This document shows, piece by piece, positions 35,993 to 47,290 of a DNA stretch of 64,000 bases. A program made the position numbers and the translations under genes. Source of the DNA: Akebia trifoliata (lineage: Eukaryota > Streptophyta > Magnoliopsida > Ranunculales > Lardizabalaceae). Location: contig CM030714.1 in assembly GCA_017979445.1 (NCBI GenBank), forward strand, positions 12,995,317-13,059,316. Reading direction: 5' to 3'. The first letter of the stretch is position 1; the number at the start of each line of letters is the position of its first letter. The notes under the pieces were generated by a model that did not search any database, was not told the DNA's origin, and saw only the letters and a list, made by a program, of their open reading frames with translations.

Positions 35993-36679
35993 GTTCCTAT
36001 ATTTCAAAGTATGGACAATCAACTATTGGATGCAATGTGTGATCGCCTCACACGAGCACTTCGTACTGAGAATAGCTACATAATCCGGGAGGGTGACCCA
36101 GTATATGAGATGCTCTTCATCACAAGTGGAGAGCTAGAGAGTGTGACGACTGACGGCGGAAGGTCTAACTTCTTTAACTGTGATTGTCTCAAAGAAGGGG
36201 ATTTCAGTGGAGAAGAGCTGCTGATGTGGGCCTTGGACCCCTACTCCTCCAGCCTCCCTACCTCGGCGAGAACTGTACAGGCCCTGACTGAAGTTGAAGC
36301 CTTTTCACTTATGGCTGAGGACTTGAAATTTATCACCTCACAATTCCTAAGGCTACATGGCAAGCAACCCCGGCACACTTACAGGTACTACTCACAAGAG
36401 TGGAGGACATGGGCTGCCTGCTTCATTCAAGTTGCTTGGCGCAGGTACCGTAATAAGAAGATGGAGGAGACTCTACGTGAGGAGAGAGCTAGATTGGACA
36501 CATTGGCTAAGAGTGGTGGTAGTATGCCAAGCCTTGGTGCAACCATCTATGTCTCAAGGTTTGCTGCTAATGCACTACGTGCCATACGGCGCAATAGGAC
36601 ACGCAAGTCCAGGTACCAAAAGAAATTGGCACAACTTCAAAAGCCAGCAGGGCCTGATTTTTCTGCTGTAGATAATTAA
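35993..36679 (+). pseudogene. CNGC locus A last exon: CNBD and IQ motif
   Basis: This last exon is open, 228 codons, from VPIFQSMDNQLLDAMCDRL to the stop taa at 36677. The phosphate-binding cassette reads LKEGDFSGEELLMWALDP, where group I CNGCs normally have FCGEELLTW, so Cys is replaced by Ser. The hinge reads LPTSARTVQALTEVEAF. The calmodulin-binding IQ motif lies in WAACFIQVAWRRYR. The C-terminal ATIYVSRFAANALRAIRRN block and DFSAVDN end are typical. The exon looks well conserved although the upstream exon is frameshifted. Confidence 0.9.
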
Positions 36680-37220
36680 AATGGTCATTGTGTATCAGAT
36701 CTTTGTGTGCATAGTATATGAAGTTTGATACATCTTGATTTCGGTCGAGAGAGGAACTAAACATTGAATGTCTTTGGAATATCTTAGATTGTCTTGATCG
36801 AGGCAATCTATTTTCGTCTATTCAAAACAATGCCTTGATATGAGATCTTAAATTATTTTGGTATGCAATACTTGTTAATATTTAGTATTTTCTTCTTGTT
36901 GGACAATAATTTTTTAATTTGAATACAGAGTAGAATCCTCATTCCGATGGTTCAAAACTTCATGCTGCTTCAGAATGTTTAGGTGGAACATTCCGATTTC
37001 AATCAAGATTAGAACAAAACATCATCCCCGAAACAATATTGAATGATTCAAAATATTTTGGTCGACGACCATTCCTATTTTTCTCCGGATAAAAAAATTA
37101 CCTCGAAACAAGATTTTAAACCTTGCCTATACCCTTCTGTAAAATCCATTGTGACCCATCTCAACAAGAGTTAGCTTCAGTGAAACAATTATGAACTTAC
37201 ATGGAATTCTTCAAAAACCA
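36680..37220 (+). other. 3' flank of CNGC locus A, homologous to flanks of loci B and C
   Basis: This stretch aligns, in reverse complement, with 49400-50190 and with the shorter 43815-44335. It has no plastid 16S insert: 'tttaatttgaatacagagtag' runs straight through the site (about 36912-36932). It serves as the empty-site reference. Confidence 0.75.
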
Positions 37221-37429
37221 TCTCTTAGGCCTCCCTTAATTTATTCTTTGAGACTCCGAAGGCTAGTTTATTAGTGTAAAAAACAAATTTATTTGAAAGT
37301 TTTGTTGAAAATAATTTCTCAAGAAGATATATTTCCTCGTGGAAATGAGACAATATTTACCTTCTAGTCAGAACTGAAATTTTCTTAGAAAAACTACTGA
37401 AGCCAATTCTAGTTTTTTTCTCTTCTCTT

Positions 37430-37892
37430 CCCCTAGAAATTAACAACAAAAAGGCTCTTCTTTGTCAAAGGTGTGTGGAATCATTTCTCGGGTCTGTTCA
37501 GGGTTGCAGCTTACTTTCTGAGGTTGGTGAGGGCCATCTTCAAGAATTCTATGTTGTATTGTGCCCTTTGCTATCTGTTGGGGAATTTGGTGGGAGAGAA
37601 ATCAGAGAACGTTTGATGGAAAGAAGCATCCCTTGGATGACGTGATAGTGTCTATTATGTGTTTATTGTTTTTCTCATGCAAAGTGTAGTGTATAAGGAA
37701 TTTAGGGGTCTTTTTCTCGATGATTTCATTTGCAGATGCGATTTGGTTTCTAATATATACCCTTGTAATTGTTGGGTCTGCCTTTGTCTTTGGCTTTGAT
37801 TGCCTTCCTACTTGTTCTCAGCGGTCACCTCGACCACCTTTTAAATATATTTTGATGCATTCGCCTATTAGAAGAAAAAAAAACAAAAACTT
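37430..37892 (+). pseudogene. LINE 3' end with poly(A)
   Basis: The 3' end reads 'ggtcacctcgaccacc', 'ttttaaatat', then an A-rich tail at about 37877-37895. This is close to the LINE 3' UTR at 12.28-12.35 kb. Upstream, short stretches such as 'gcatcccttggatg' suit a LINE tail, but no ORF2 domain is readable. Assignment rests on the 3' UTR and tail. Confidence 0.5.
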
Positions 37893-37899
37893 TTCCCTC

Positions 37900-38835
37900 A
37901 TCCACCAACAATTGAATTAGAAAACTCGTCACTCTCATTGTTCGATTTTTATTTTTTTGTGCTAAGCAAGCAAGGGATTAATGGTAAATGGAGGTGAAGA
38001 TGGGTTCAAGGAGCATATCATTGTGAAAATATGTAAGGTTATCTATGATTTTCTCTGGAAAATGCATTTTTCAATTGTATGATTGCAAGGTTTTCTTAGA
38101 ATTCAAAGAAAAATTTTCACCCTAGGTTGGAAAATGTTATCCCACCCCACCCTCTAGGAAAATGATTCACTATTTCCCCCACCCCATAAATAAAAACCGA
38201 CTTTCTTTTTGACATTTTCCTAGGTGCAATCCAAATGTTTGAATTCATTTTCCACAAAATGCAGTTTTTCATGATTGTTTGCCCGAGGAATTCATTTTTA
38301 CTAAGAGAAATAAAAATTATGTTGGACGTACAGTACAATTAAACATTGGTATTTTATTTTGCTAAAAGAAATTTAAAAAGAAGACAAATTTCTCAAAAAA
38401 AAAAAAAAAAAAAAAAATTCAAGATTCAAGAGGTTGTATAGATATTACTTTTTTTTTTCACATTTTGACCAAATGAGATGCCCCCCATGGATCCATTTTG
38501 ATAAAAACGGACTTGCAAAGCCAATTTGATGTGGTTATTGTAAGTACAAAAGCTTTAATCTTCCTTAAGGAAAGCTCTTCAAATAATTGGGTTTTTTATT
38601 TTTTAATTATGTCAAGGGGAGAGGGAGAGGGAAAGGGAGAGAGAGTTGTCGACTGCCGTTTTTCTTTGTAAAAAGGGTAATTATAAAAGCACCCCATGAA
38701 TTAATAAAGGCAATTCACACTATAATTGAGTCTTATATGTCATGCTAAGGATTAAAATAGCAAGGAAAGATAAAGAATTTGTATTGTTTCAAAGTCACTA
38801 TGTAGAAAAAGTTTGGGCACTTTGAAAGTATACCT
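37900..38835. other. Noncoding stretch, nothing identified
   Basis: AT-rich, with a poly(A) run at about 38398-38417. I see no gene or boundary. The right part may be the decayed pol of the copia element at 38.84 kb. Confidence 0.4.
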
Positions 38836-38838
38836 GTT

Positions 38839-39516
38839 TTGATTCCTTTGGATCTAAACATGAAGTTAAAAAAGAATAGAGGTTTGATGTACTTAATGAA
38901 CTGTACTCATTCAAATATAACTTTTATTGTGGGGGTGTTAAGTATGTTCACTAGTAATCGCAGTAAAGACCATTGGACATCATTAGTGAGAGTTCTCATA
39001 TATTTGAGAGGAACTATAAAGATGGGCTTACATTTTAGTAGAAGCCCAAATGTGTTAAAAGGGTATAGTGATACAAACTGTATCTCAGAATCTGATGAAT
39101 TTAAGTCCACTAGTGATTATATTTTCATACTAGGTAGAGGAGTCATCCAAACAAACATATATGGCTAAATTTACAATGTAATCAGAATTCATTGCATTAA
39201 AGTTTGTTGGAATTAAGGCTAAATGGCTGAAAAATACCTATTGATAGGTATTTCTTTATGAGAAAAACCAATGTCATCAGTATTTATTCACTGTAATAGT
39301 CAAGTTGTTATTGCCAAGGCTAAGAATCATATATATAATGATAAGAGTAGACACATACGTCTTAGACATAATGTGGTCAGGAAACTATTAACGGATGCAG
39401 TGATTGCTATTGACTTTGTGAAGTTAGAAATCAATTTAATAGATCCGTTAACAAAACCACTAACTAAAGGGTTAGTAAGTAAACCACCGAGGAGAATGAG
39501 ACTAATGCCTAAGTAA
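38839..39516 (+). pseudogene. SIRE-like copia RNase H remnant
   Basis: The frame 38839-39168 carries GVLSMFTSNRSKDHWTSLVR, LIYLRGTIKMGL and GYSDTNC, then ESDEFKSTSDYIF. The frame 39271-39516 carries NDKSRHIRLRHNVVRKLL and LIDPLTKPLTKGLV. These are successive RNase H blocks of plant copia. The C-terminal RHIRLRHN..R block and the long tail before the LTR point to the SIRE/Maximus branch. The start of pol is missing. Confidence 0.8.
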
Positions 39517-41000
39517 CTAATTAGTCTATGATGGAAACTCAATCTATATGAATGGAGATCCTAAAAAGTAGATTAAATAGATAATAACAAGTCACTGAAC
39601 TAATTGGTAAAGCATTGATGAAAAAGAGTTTTGTCCCTTTCCTATGGTGTTAAGTAGTACTTATCTATGATAAGTTAAGAATGAACAAAAATTCTTAATA
39701 AAGTCCATAACGTTCTTGGGTGGTGTGTAATAGTCATAGAACACACTTGATGGACTTACCTATGTGAATATGAGAGTGAAATCGCTTCCTATGAACACTA
39801 TGGGTAAGTATTCTAGAGCATTCATGAAAAGATCAAGATTCGACACATAGCCAAAAAGTGTCAAATCATAAGAACTCAATCAGTCCTCAAAAAAATATAT
39901 ATATATGTATAATATGATAGTTAACTTACACTAAAAGGGGAAAGGTTAAGTAACTTAGTCATACCAAGTCCCTTTAAGTTCTGTCTATCTATACTAAGTG
40001 TCGATTAAGTTCAAAAGATATCGACATTAGATATTTGGTATTTCACCTTGTACGAGAAGCATTTCTTTTTCCCTTTAAGAATGAATCTATGGGGGATTGT
40101 TGAAAATTCATAGTTTTATTATGTATTTTATTCTTATATTTTGTTGGAAGCCAGGTTTGAACTCGAAACCTCTTGAATGTTATTTGTAAAGTGTAGATAT
40201 TTCCTTAATTATTGAAACATAAGCTAAAAATATTTTTCCCTTTTTTGTATAAGTTGAAAATCAAAGATTTTATGTTTGTGAGAATTGTAGTGACAACTCT
40301 TCCAAATTTTAATCAAACATTGGATAAATACAAGAGTGATGCTCACCTAATAAAGGATCTTATTCTCTCACTTACTTGAATGTGGTTAAGAAAAAAAGTG
40401 GGCCCCACACACATGGGGGCCCAATGCATCATGGGATGGCAGCCCATAGTGTTGTGCAAATATCAGAGTTAAGTCTCACGTGGATACGTGTGAAAAGCCC
40501 ACTTTTGCTAAAATCTGATTGATTAGTCCATTTTACTAAGATCCATTGCTTCATTACATCTTAACAATTGATCTAACTAATCGATAGAATTAATGTTTGT
40601 TGATCATTTGGATCCTCCAACATTCAGAAAAGGGTTATTTAAGGCCCAAACATCTCTCTTTTTCTCTCTCTCTTTAATCCATTAAGCCATTGGATTTCTT
40701 TGTACCGTTGGACTTTCTATTATATTAGAAAAGTGTACCCTAGAGGTCACTATACAAAAAATGACTTTCTAATTTCTTTTTTCTTCTCCTCTGTTCGAGT
40801 TACTCTTAATTTAGCTACTCATACTAGATCGATCGAATTCGTTGCAGACCTGCTACTTTTGAGTGCACGACCAGCAAGATCATGACTGTTGAATCTTGGA
40901 AACCAACCACCGGAGCCTTTTGCACTATGGATATCATCCTAAAATGACGTGAATTTGATTTTAAGGACAACGTCTCTTCCGCGCCTCAATCACATCAAAA
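39517..41000 (+). mobile_element. SIRE-like copia 3' tail and 3' LTR (end approximate)
   Basis: A noncoding tail (39517-40090) is followed by a polypurine tract (atgggggat) and an LTR start TGTTGAAAATTC at 40098. The tail phrase 'cctatgtgaatatgagagtg' (about 39760) recurs in reverse complement at about 48525-48550 in a related minus-strand element. I cannot place the LTR's right end. Confidence 0.6.
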
Positions 41001-42589
41001 TTGATAAGTTCTTTCCAATCTTCACTTTCTACAATCTGTTTTCTGGATTTAGAATATTTGTTTCAAGAACATAGAATATCTTCAACACATTCAACATTTT
41101 TCTCGTTATATTTCTTTTCTAATTGCTACAATATTCTATTTTACCATTATAATTCTTTTTTATTTATAATGATTCATGTTATATTAAAGTAAAAAAAAAA
41201 AAAAAAAGGATATAATTTTCTAAGCAATATATCATTCAGATTTGGACAATTATAGTGATGGATCTTTATCTTACCCAGATCAGACTTGGGTCAAGGTACA
41301 TCAACCCATATTCGACCTATGTTTTTAATTCAGACTCGGGTCCCTTAGATTTGTATAAAATTTGACCCATTTTATGCCCTAATTTCTAGACATTTAAAAA
41401 ACAAAATCACAGTTTCATTCATACACTATGATCTACAAGGAGTTCGTAACTTACCTTAAATCAATTCTAGGGCAAATTCGTACTTTTATGTTGGTTGGTC
41501 GCTAATCCTAATTTTTTAGAGGCATTTATAGTTATTTTCTGTTGACAAAACGTTATATACTATGTCTTTTGATTATCGGTGTGGATATGTTGTCGTGTCT
41601 TAATTTTGAAAGTACCACGAAAATCTTGGTGTATGTTTGCATCTTCAACCTCTTTTATTTTTTTTCTTCAATTATTGCTTGATTATTTTTGTGCGATCAA
41701 TTCGTTACACTAGTGGGTCTCGATGGGTATTGATGAACTAAATTGCTCAACACTGGAAGCTTAGAAAATTTTCCTCAAAAAGAAATGCCTATTTTTTTTT
41801 TTTAATTTTCGGAACAATAGAATTTTTATTCTACAGAAATGTTGGGAAAGATTTTTCTAAGCACTTGAGCCACCTAGCTCAATATGCAAACTCCTCGTAG
41901 AAGGGGTGCCTCTAACCATGGTTTAAAGTTTTGTATTGCCTTAGAATATTTCAGCCATTTTGTGCCTAACAAGAGAAAATAAATGAAAATGAACACACAA
42001 GAATACAAGATTTACGTGATTTGGTAAATTACCTACGTCCACCGAGGAATGAGAGAAAAATTCTCTATCAACGATAAAGATTACACACTCTCTGTCCTCT
42101 ACGACTTGCTCAATTGAAAGAAACCTTACAGAGCAAAAAAAATATAGGAAACCCTATCCTTTTGGCTGAGCATACTCCACTTTGGAAAAGGCCCCCCTTG
42201 ATATTGCTTTGCCTCTTGAAGGCAATGTTTGGACTGTCTTGAAATATTTTGGACTGTCTCGATTGAAATAATCTCGATTTTTCTCCTGATTGACGCATTT
42301 GCCCCAACACTTGATTTTAAACCTTGCCCCTTGCCACTTTGAGAGAGATTTTCATGTTAGGTTCGAGTGTAATTTGTTGTTGTTTTCTACTCATGGATTC
42401 AGCTGTTCAGCTAAATTCTACAAAGTTTGACCGAGTTTTGTTTTGGGATATTAATTGGTACAAAATTGTTAATAATATGTAGTATTAGGAAATTTCTTGT
42501 TTATGTTTAGTATCAGTGGTGTAGACTAGTTTGTTTTGGATCTTTGGCATGGAAGAAAGACAGAGAGTCGGATAAAAAGAAAAGAAATT
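41000..42589. other. Noncoding stretch, repeats of unknown type
   Basis: There are poly(A)/poly(T) runs at about 41192 and 41792. The phrase 'caagatttacgtgatttgg', then 'cctacgtccaccgagg' (about 42006-42045), is typical of a dispersed repeat in many plant genomes, but I cannot assign it to a family. No coding frame. Confidence 0.4.
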
Positions 42590-43140
42590 TATCAAAATGA
42601 AGCACTATTGGAAAAACGATAATTTACCATTTTTGAATTTTTTTTGTCAAAATGATAAGTATATATATATATATATGAAATTTATATACTAAAATAACCC
42701 ATAAGATCAGAATTTATTATGTATATTGTCAAAAGAATTCCATTGACACAACATTTTTTTAAAAATAAATTACGCAAGTCAATAGGATTCTCTTGACATG
42801 AGATCAGAAATTATTTTTGTACATAATCAAAAGGATCTCATTGACACATGTTTTTTTTTTTAATTACTCAATGTCAACAAGATCCTCTTGATAGGAGATC
42901 AAAATTTATTTTGTACATTGTCAAAAGGATCATATTGACATAACATTTTTTTGTAAAAACAAAAAAAATTAATAATGTCAACATGATCCTCTTTATATGT
43001 GATCAATTTGTTTTTTTGTACAAATAATTCGGTATAAAAATATTATCAATTTATCATTCAATTTTTTTTACTATTTTGGTAAAAAATAATTTTGAAATTA
43101 CCATTTTCAAAATTAATATCAATAGTGCTCCGTTTTGAGA
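42590..43140. mobile_element. MITE-like foldback element with internal tandem hairpin units
   Basis: The terminal inverted repeat is tcaaaatgaagcactattgg at the left and, in reverse complement, tcaaaacggagcactattga at the right, 17 of 20 identical. Further inward pairing follows ('aatttaccattttt' versus 'aaaatggtaattt'). Inside are about 3.3 tandem units of about 96 bp starting near 42706, 42801, 42895 and 42999. Each unit holds an inverted repeat (tcaaaaggatctcattgaca versus tgtcaacaagatcctcttga). No coding capacity and no clear TSD. Confidence 0.65.
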
Positions 43141-43317
43141 ATTATTCAACTTTCGACGCATGTTTTGGTAAATTTGCCTAAAAAGAAAAAGAAAGATGTG
43201 TTACTCTCTTGTAAGTTTTGAGGTATGATTGGAGCTTCTTGTTTTGTTGTTGCTTTTTTCGGTTATGGTACTGTGTTGAAACGGTAAAACTGAAAATTCT
43301 CAAACACAAAACACTTT

Positions 43318-43493
43318 AGTCACTAACTTAGTAAGGAAAAAAGGCCTTACTAAGGCTCATCCACCGTCAAAAATAAACCTAGTGATTGTCTTGAGTTTTG
43401 ACTGCGATCTCAAGGTTTGTTCGACAATCTCGAGGCTTTTTTAGGGTGGATGAGTCTTAGTAATGCTTTTTTTTCATACTAAGGTAGTCAGGC
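43318..43493. mobile_element. Short foldback MITE
   Basis: The left arm (about 43318-43365: cttagtaaggaaaaaaggc, then cttactaaggctcatccacc) pairs with the right arm (about 43444-43493: gggtggatgagtcttagtaa, then tgc and a T-run). The arms are about 50 bp with about 75 bp between. No coding sequence. Confidence 0.65.
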
Positions 43494-44145
43494 TAGTCCT
43501 ACTCATTCTCAAACCCATGATGTGAGTCTCACTAGGCACTAGCTCTAAACTTAAATATTAAAGAAATAGCTTGGGCAGGAATAAATTCCCATTTTTTTTT
43601 AATTTCTTTCATCGGAGTCCGAAAATCCCCAAATCTCCCCGATTTCGTTCTTCAAGGATGTTTGTTAGGCTTCCAATTCAAGCCAAGTGGAAACAAACTT
43701 ATGTTTTAAGTGTGAAGTGTTGGGAAAAAGGATCCAGACCTTCATTACAAAGTGCAAACACATATTGGACACGAAATAACAAGAAATGGCTAACATATCT
43801 AAGGGTGATGAACAAATTTCCATGGGAATTGAATTCAAGCACTTGATTGCACTTTGAACAATTCCTTGTAGGTTCATAATTGTTTTACCGAAGCACTCGT
43901 GTTTAGATGGATCACAATGGACTTTACAGCAGGGTATGGGGAAGCTTTAAAATCTTGTTTCGAGGCAACTTTTTGATTTGGAGAAAAATAGGAATGGTGA
44001 TCAACTAAAATATTTCAAATCAATCAAATATTGTTTCAGGGATAATGTTTCGTTCTAATCTTGATTGCAATCGGAAATGTTCTACCTAAACATTCTGAAA
44101 CAGCATGAAGTTTTGACCCATCGGTATGAGGATTCTACTTTGTAT

Positions 44146-44286
44146 TGGGCCGACACTGACACTTCAAGACAAAAGCTAGGGGAGTGAATGGGAGTAGATA
44201 CCTCAGTAGTCCTAATCATAAATGATGGATACTAGGCATTGTGTGTGTCGACTCGTGCAGTGCTGTAGCTAACGCGTTAAGTATCT
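44146..44286 (+). rRNA. Plastid 16S rRNA fragment in nuclear DNA (NUPT), locus B copy, decayed
   Basis: It begins tgggccgacactgacac and ends taacgcgttaagtatc. This is an internal piece of chloroplast 16S rRNA, about 140 of 1490 bases, covering the region of the 'attagata' helix loop. Compared with the locus C copy it differs mostly by C-to-T or G-to-A changes, for example cctcag for ccccag and actcgtgc for acccgtgc. It is a dead insertion, not an rRNA gene. Part of the locus B/C duplication. Confidence 0.9.
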
Positions 44287-44335
44287 TCAAATAAAAATTT
44301 TCATTTCCAACAATCGAAAGATAATAAATATTAGA

Positions 44336-44613
44336 CAGTTCTCGTTGAGGAAGGGAGGTTGGAAGAGTGGGGGTCCAAGGCCCATGTCAGCAGCTCTTCT
44401 CCACAGAAATCCCCAGCTTTGAGATTAACACAGTTATCCAATCCTTCCGAAGTTGGTCGTTATACTCTCTAGCTTTCCCTTCATGATGAAGAGCATCTCA
44501 TCAACTTGGTCACCCTCCCGGGTTATGTAGCTACCCTTAGTGTGGAGTGCTGGCTTGAGGCGATCACACATCGCATCCAATAGTTGCTCATCCATTCTTT
44601 CAAACAAAGGCTC
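44336..44613 (-). pseudogene. CNGC last exon fragment, locus B
   Basis: On the minus strand it starts after an acceptor (ttttag) and reads PLFERMDEQLLDAMCDRL, then SYITREGDQVDEMLF. After FGRIG a small deletion puts the frame out and brings two stops. The nucleotide sequence stays colinear through the phosphate-binding cassette and ends at the position of LPSSTRTV. The rest of the exon (IQ motif, C-terminus) and adjoining 3' flank are deleted relative to locus C, about 620 bp, with the break at about 44335. No upstream exons exist. Confidence 0.9.
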
Positions 44614-45005
44614 CTAAAAGGGGAAAAAAGGGTGTTAGTATGGAAGAGATGCAGATATATTTGAAGGATTAAGGAGTAGGTTTCATAATGTGAATTGCGG
44701 CACCAGAACCGAGTTGCAACCAAGCCACTCTGTACAATCAAATGCAAATGCGTCTTTGTGAGAAAATATACAATGGCTCAAAGTTTTGTTCCCTTTCAGA
44801 TGTTTTGACCAAAACATTTTGGCTTTCTGACTTAATGGAACAAAACATCACTATATGTTTCGAAATTTTGAAGGTATCGCAAATCAAATCGAGCTGCATA
44901 GGGAAAAAAAACTTCTAGTAAAATTTGAATGTTTTTTGAAACATACCGAAATATGCTTCTCATGCAGAAAACATATATTACCATCAGACCACAGGTATTG
45001 AAATA
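44614..45005 (-). other. Locus B remnant of the last CNGC intron
   Basis: In reverse complement this aligns with 35600-35992 of locus A and with 50825-51230 of locus C. The similarity to A ends near 'aatacctg' (about 44990-45000), inside the intron. The duplicated piece therefore never included the C-linker exon. Confidence 0.7.
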
Positions 45006-45478
45006 TCCCCCTAAAATTTCAAACTAATAACATGCCCCTTTGACCTTGGTCTTTACTAATATACTAATGAAAAATGACCAAATACCCTCATATTCAACGT
45101 ATAAATAAAAAAAAGCTTGATTTATGTTTCCCAAAATCTACTATCTTCAATCTCTGTTTTACCCAACTTATTACTTCAACCTTCAAATGTCTTAATCTCT
45201 GTCAAACCCTACGAACTAGGTTCATTCTCGAGTGGCGAACCACGAACCCAAATTCGAACCAAGCCCATGAATCAGGTAACATAGGTTTAGTCTAATTAGT
45301 TTAGTGGTTAGTAGTCTTTTAGTGTTCTAATACTATTGGACTTTTTTAAAATTTAGTGACCATTATTTATGCCTTGATATTTTTGGGTAGGCCTTTAGTT
45401 AAATGGGTCACTTCTTTTTATTCTAATAGTGATAATTTGGTCCTTTTATGTTATTTTAATTACATTAGGATTTGAATT

Positions 45479-46497
45479 TGTTAGATATATTTTATAAATG
45501 TGTCATAAAGGCATATGTGTAATTTCATTTGTTTTCTACTTTTATATATATATATACCACGATTCATAGTAAGAGAGTCAAGTTCAACTCCTCCCACTTT
45601 CTCCATTCTTTTTTTTATCTAAACCCTAATCTGATTTTCTACATGGTATCAAAGATTTTCTAGTAATCGGATTTTGGTTCTCTCTTTTTTCGCATTTTTT
45701 TTCTTCTTCTCTCTCTTGGTATAAACTAGATTTTTCTGATCTGATTTGTACCTATTATCCTTGTGGTGGTTAAAATCCTCTATTTGGAGGATTTTATCTT
45801 TGTGGTTGGAAAATATCCCTAATGTGAACAAAGATCGAGGGATTCTCGTCATTTATTAGTGGTTAGTTGTGGTGTGGTGGTTAGGTTTCAGATTGTGTTT
45901 CTGGCCTTCAAAGTACCCTACGATTTCATCTTTAGAGGTATTGGAGATCTACGATTTTATCTGGAAAGGATTTTCGAACCCTGTGATTTCATCTAGAGGA
46001 GTTTTAGAATTCTACAACTTCACTGGGATAGATTTATCCCTGTGTTTTGGAGGTTTTTCGCAGATCTTGGCTATAAGGAATTCGTGTCAAGCAATTTTGT
46101 AGGGGAAGTGTCAAAAATTGTAGAGCAATTTTATTGATTCTTGGGTAATCGATTGTTTCATCATGGACTAGACGACTGTCTTGGGTATAGCAACTGATTT
46201 GGTTGGAACTCAAATGACTTCTATTCCCTTAAATGGAAGTAACTACATAGAGTGGTCGAAGGACATGGAGATATTTTTGAAGGCTAAGGGTAAGATATCT
46301 CATCCAACCAAAGAGAAGTCTGATCCTCTTAATAAAAAAACCATTAAGGTAAAGAATTTTTTCTTGGTCGTTATACTACTTATTTGAAGTCTCACGATAT
46401 CATTCATCAATTACCTTGTGTTCATATCCCTCAACAAAATGGGGTAACTAAACGTAAAAACAGCCACCTTCTTGAGGTTGCTTGTCCCTCAATGTGA
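45479..46497 (+). mobile_element. Truncated copia element, locus B (5' LTR, leader, integrase scrap)
   Basis: The LTR is 45479-45643 (165 bp, tgttagatat to ttctaca), followed directly by PBS tggtatcaaag. Leader and gag start follow to about 46345. Then comes a jump to an integrase piece (about 46350-46497, with PQQNGVTKRKNSHLLEVA) equal to 54158-54287 of the locus C element. The LTR stands at the same target as in locus C ('ttaggatttgaatt' before it). It is a deletion derivative of the same insertion. Confidence 0.85.
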
Positions 46498-47290
46498 ATG
46501 GTCTCTTCCTTGAGCTTAAGTTGTTGTATAGGTATTTTGGTGAACATGAGATGTCTTATGCTTTTAAAACCGAAGACATGGTCCCATTAACTTGGATCTT
46601 CTCTCATAGACCAATGAAAAATGATCGAAATACTATCTCCAAATTCTAAACAAAAAACCCTTGAATTTTCTCTCAAAACAAGTCATTTTAAGTTCAAGAA
46701 TCTTACTTGAATATAGTTTGCCCCCCTAAAACAAATTCCTGGCTCCACCTTGGATTTATGAATAATTTTTTGGGATGTTTGATTTGTCAAGTGGTTTTGT
46801 GTGGATTTTTTTCTCTTCGAAATTTGTACTTGATTGATTGAGAAAGATTTTTTAGCTTCCAAAAAAGAACTTTTTGACTTATCTTCTTTTCAATTGAAAT
46901 CAAAGTCACTCTTGAAGAATTTTGCTTCGTCTTTGGTGGAAGACTTGAAAGTTTTGTCCTCTACAAAAGGAAAGTTTTTGTCTTATGAGATAAAGTGATC
47001 AAAATCCTTTTAAATAAGGGAGTCTTTGGTATCTATAGACTTAGGATAAGTTAACTTTTGAACTATGTCCCTAAATTATTGAGCTTTGATTAGTTGATTT
47101 AAAGTTTAATTTGAATCAATTCCGATTTGAGGATTTTATATATTTTTGGTGGGCTTCACTTATTCGTTTGGGTGTAGAGCCCTTTAATGTAGATTACTTG
47201 GACTTTCTTCGATCATGAACTTTATGTTAGAACCTATGAATTTGGTCTCATTAAAAAAAATAGAATAAAGAAAAATTAACAAATAAGAAA
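46498..47290. other. Noncoding stretch between copia scrap B and next LTR
   Basis: AT-rich, with no readable domain and no clear terminal repeats. Confidence 0.4.

Larger units (their letters stand above)
27739..36679 (+). pseudogene. Cyclic nucleotide-gated channel gene, locus A (group I CNGC-like), 3' half
   Basis: Four exons in CNGC order are present: 27739-28026 (S5 to pore helix), 33704-33815 (filter and S6), 34583-34819 (C-linker) and 35993-36679 (cyclic-nucleotide-binding domain plus IQ). All junctions have GT/AG and compatible phases. CNGC proteins are plasma-membrane cation channels regulated by cyclic nucleotides and calmodulin. The exons for the N-terminus and S1-S4 are not found in the 27 kb upstream, which is nested retrotransposons. 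The first exon carries one base too many, giving a frameshift. It is therefore probably a 5'-truncated pseudogene. If the frameshift were an assembly error and the 5' exons lay beyond the window, it would be a gene with an intron of more than 27 kb. Confidence 0.85.
43815..46497 (-). repeat. Segmental duplicate, locus B (partner of 49.40-54.29 kb)
   Basis: Colinear with locus C: 3' flank, plastid 16S piece, CNGC last exon, intron part, spacer, then copia LTR and leader. Shared spacer phrases include 'catgcccctttgacc' and 'ggcctttagttaaatgggtc'. B lacks about 620 bp of the CNGC exon region and about 1.6 kb of the copia element. Orientation is the same in both copies. I put the limits where the similarity visibly fades. 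Confidence 0.85.

Noticed and set aside
43571..43877. Overlapping 91- and 70-codon frames
   Set aside because: No domain, and part of the region belongs to the CNGC 3' flank shared with loci A and C, where the frames are not kept.
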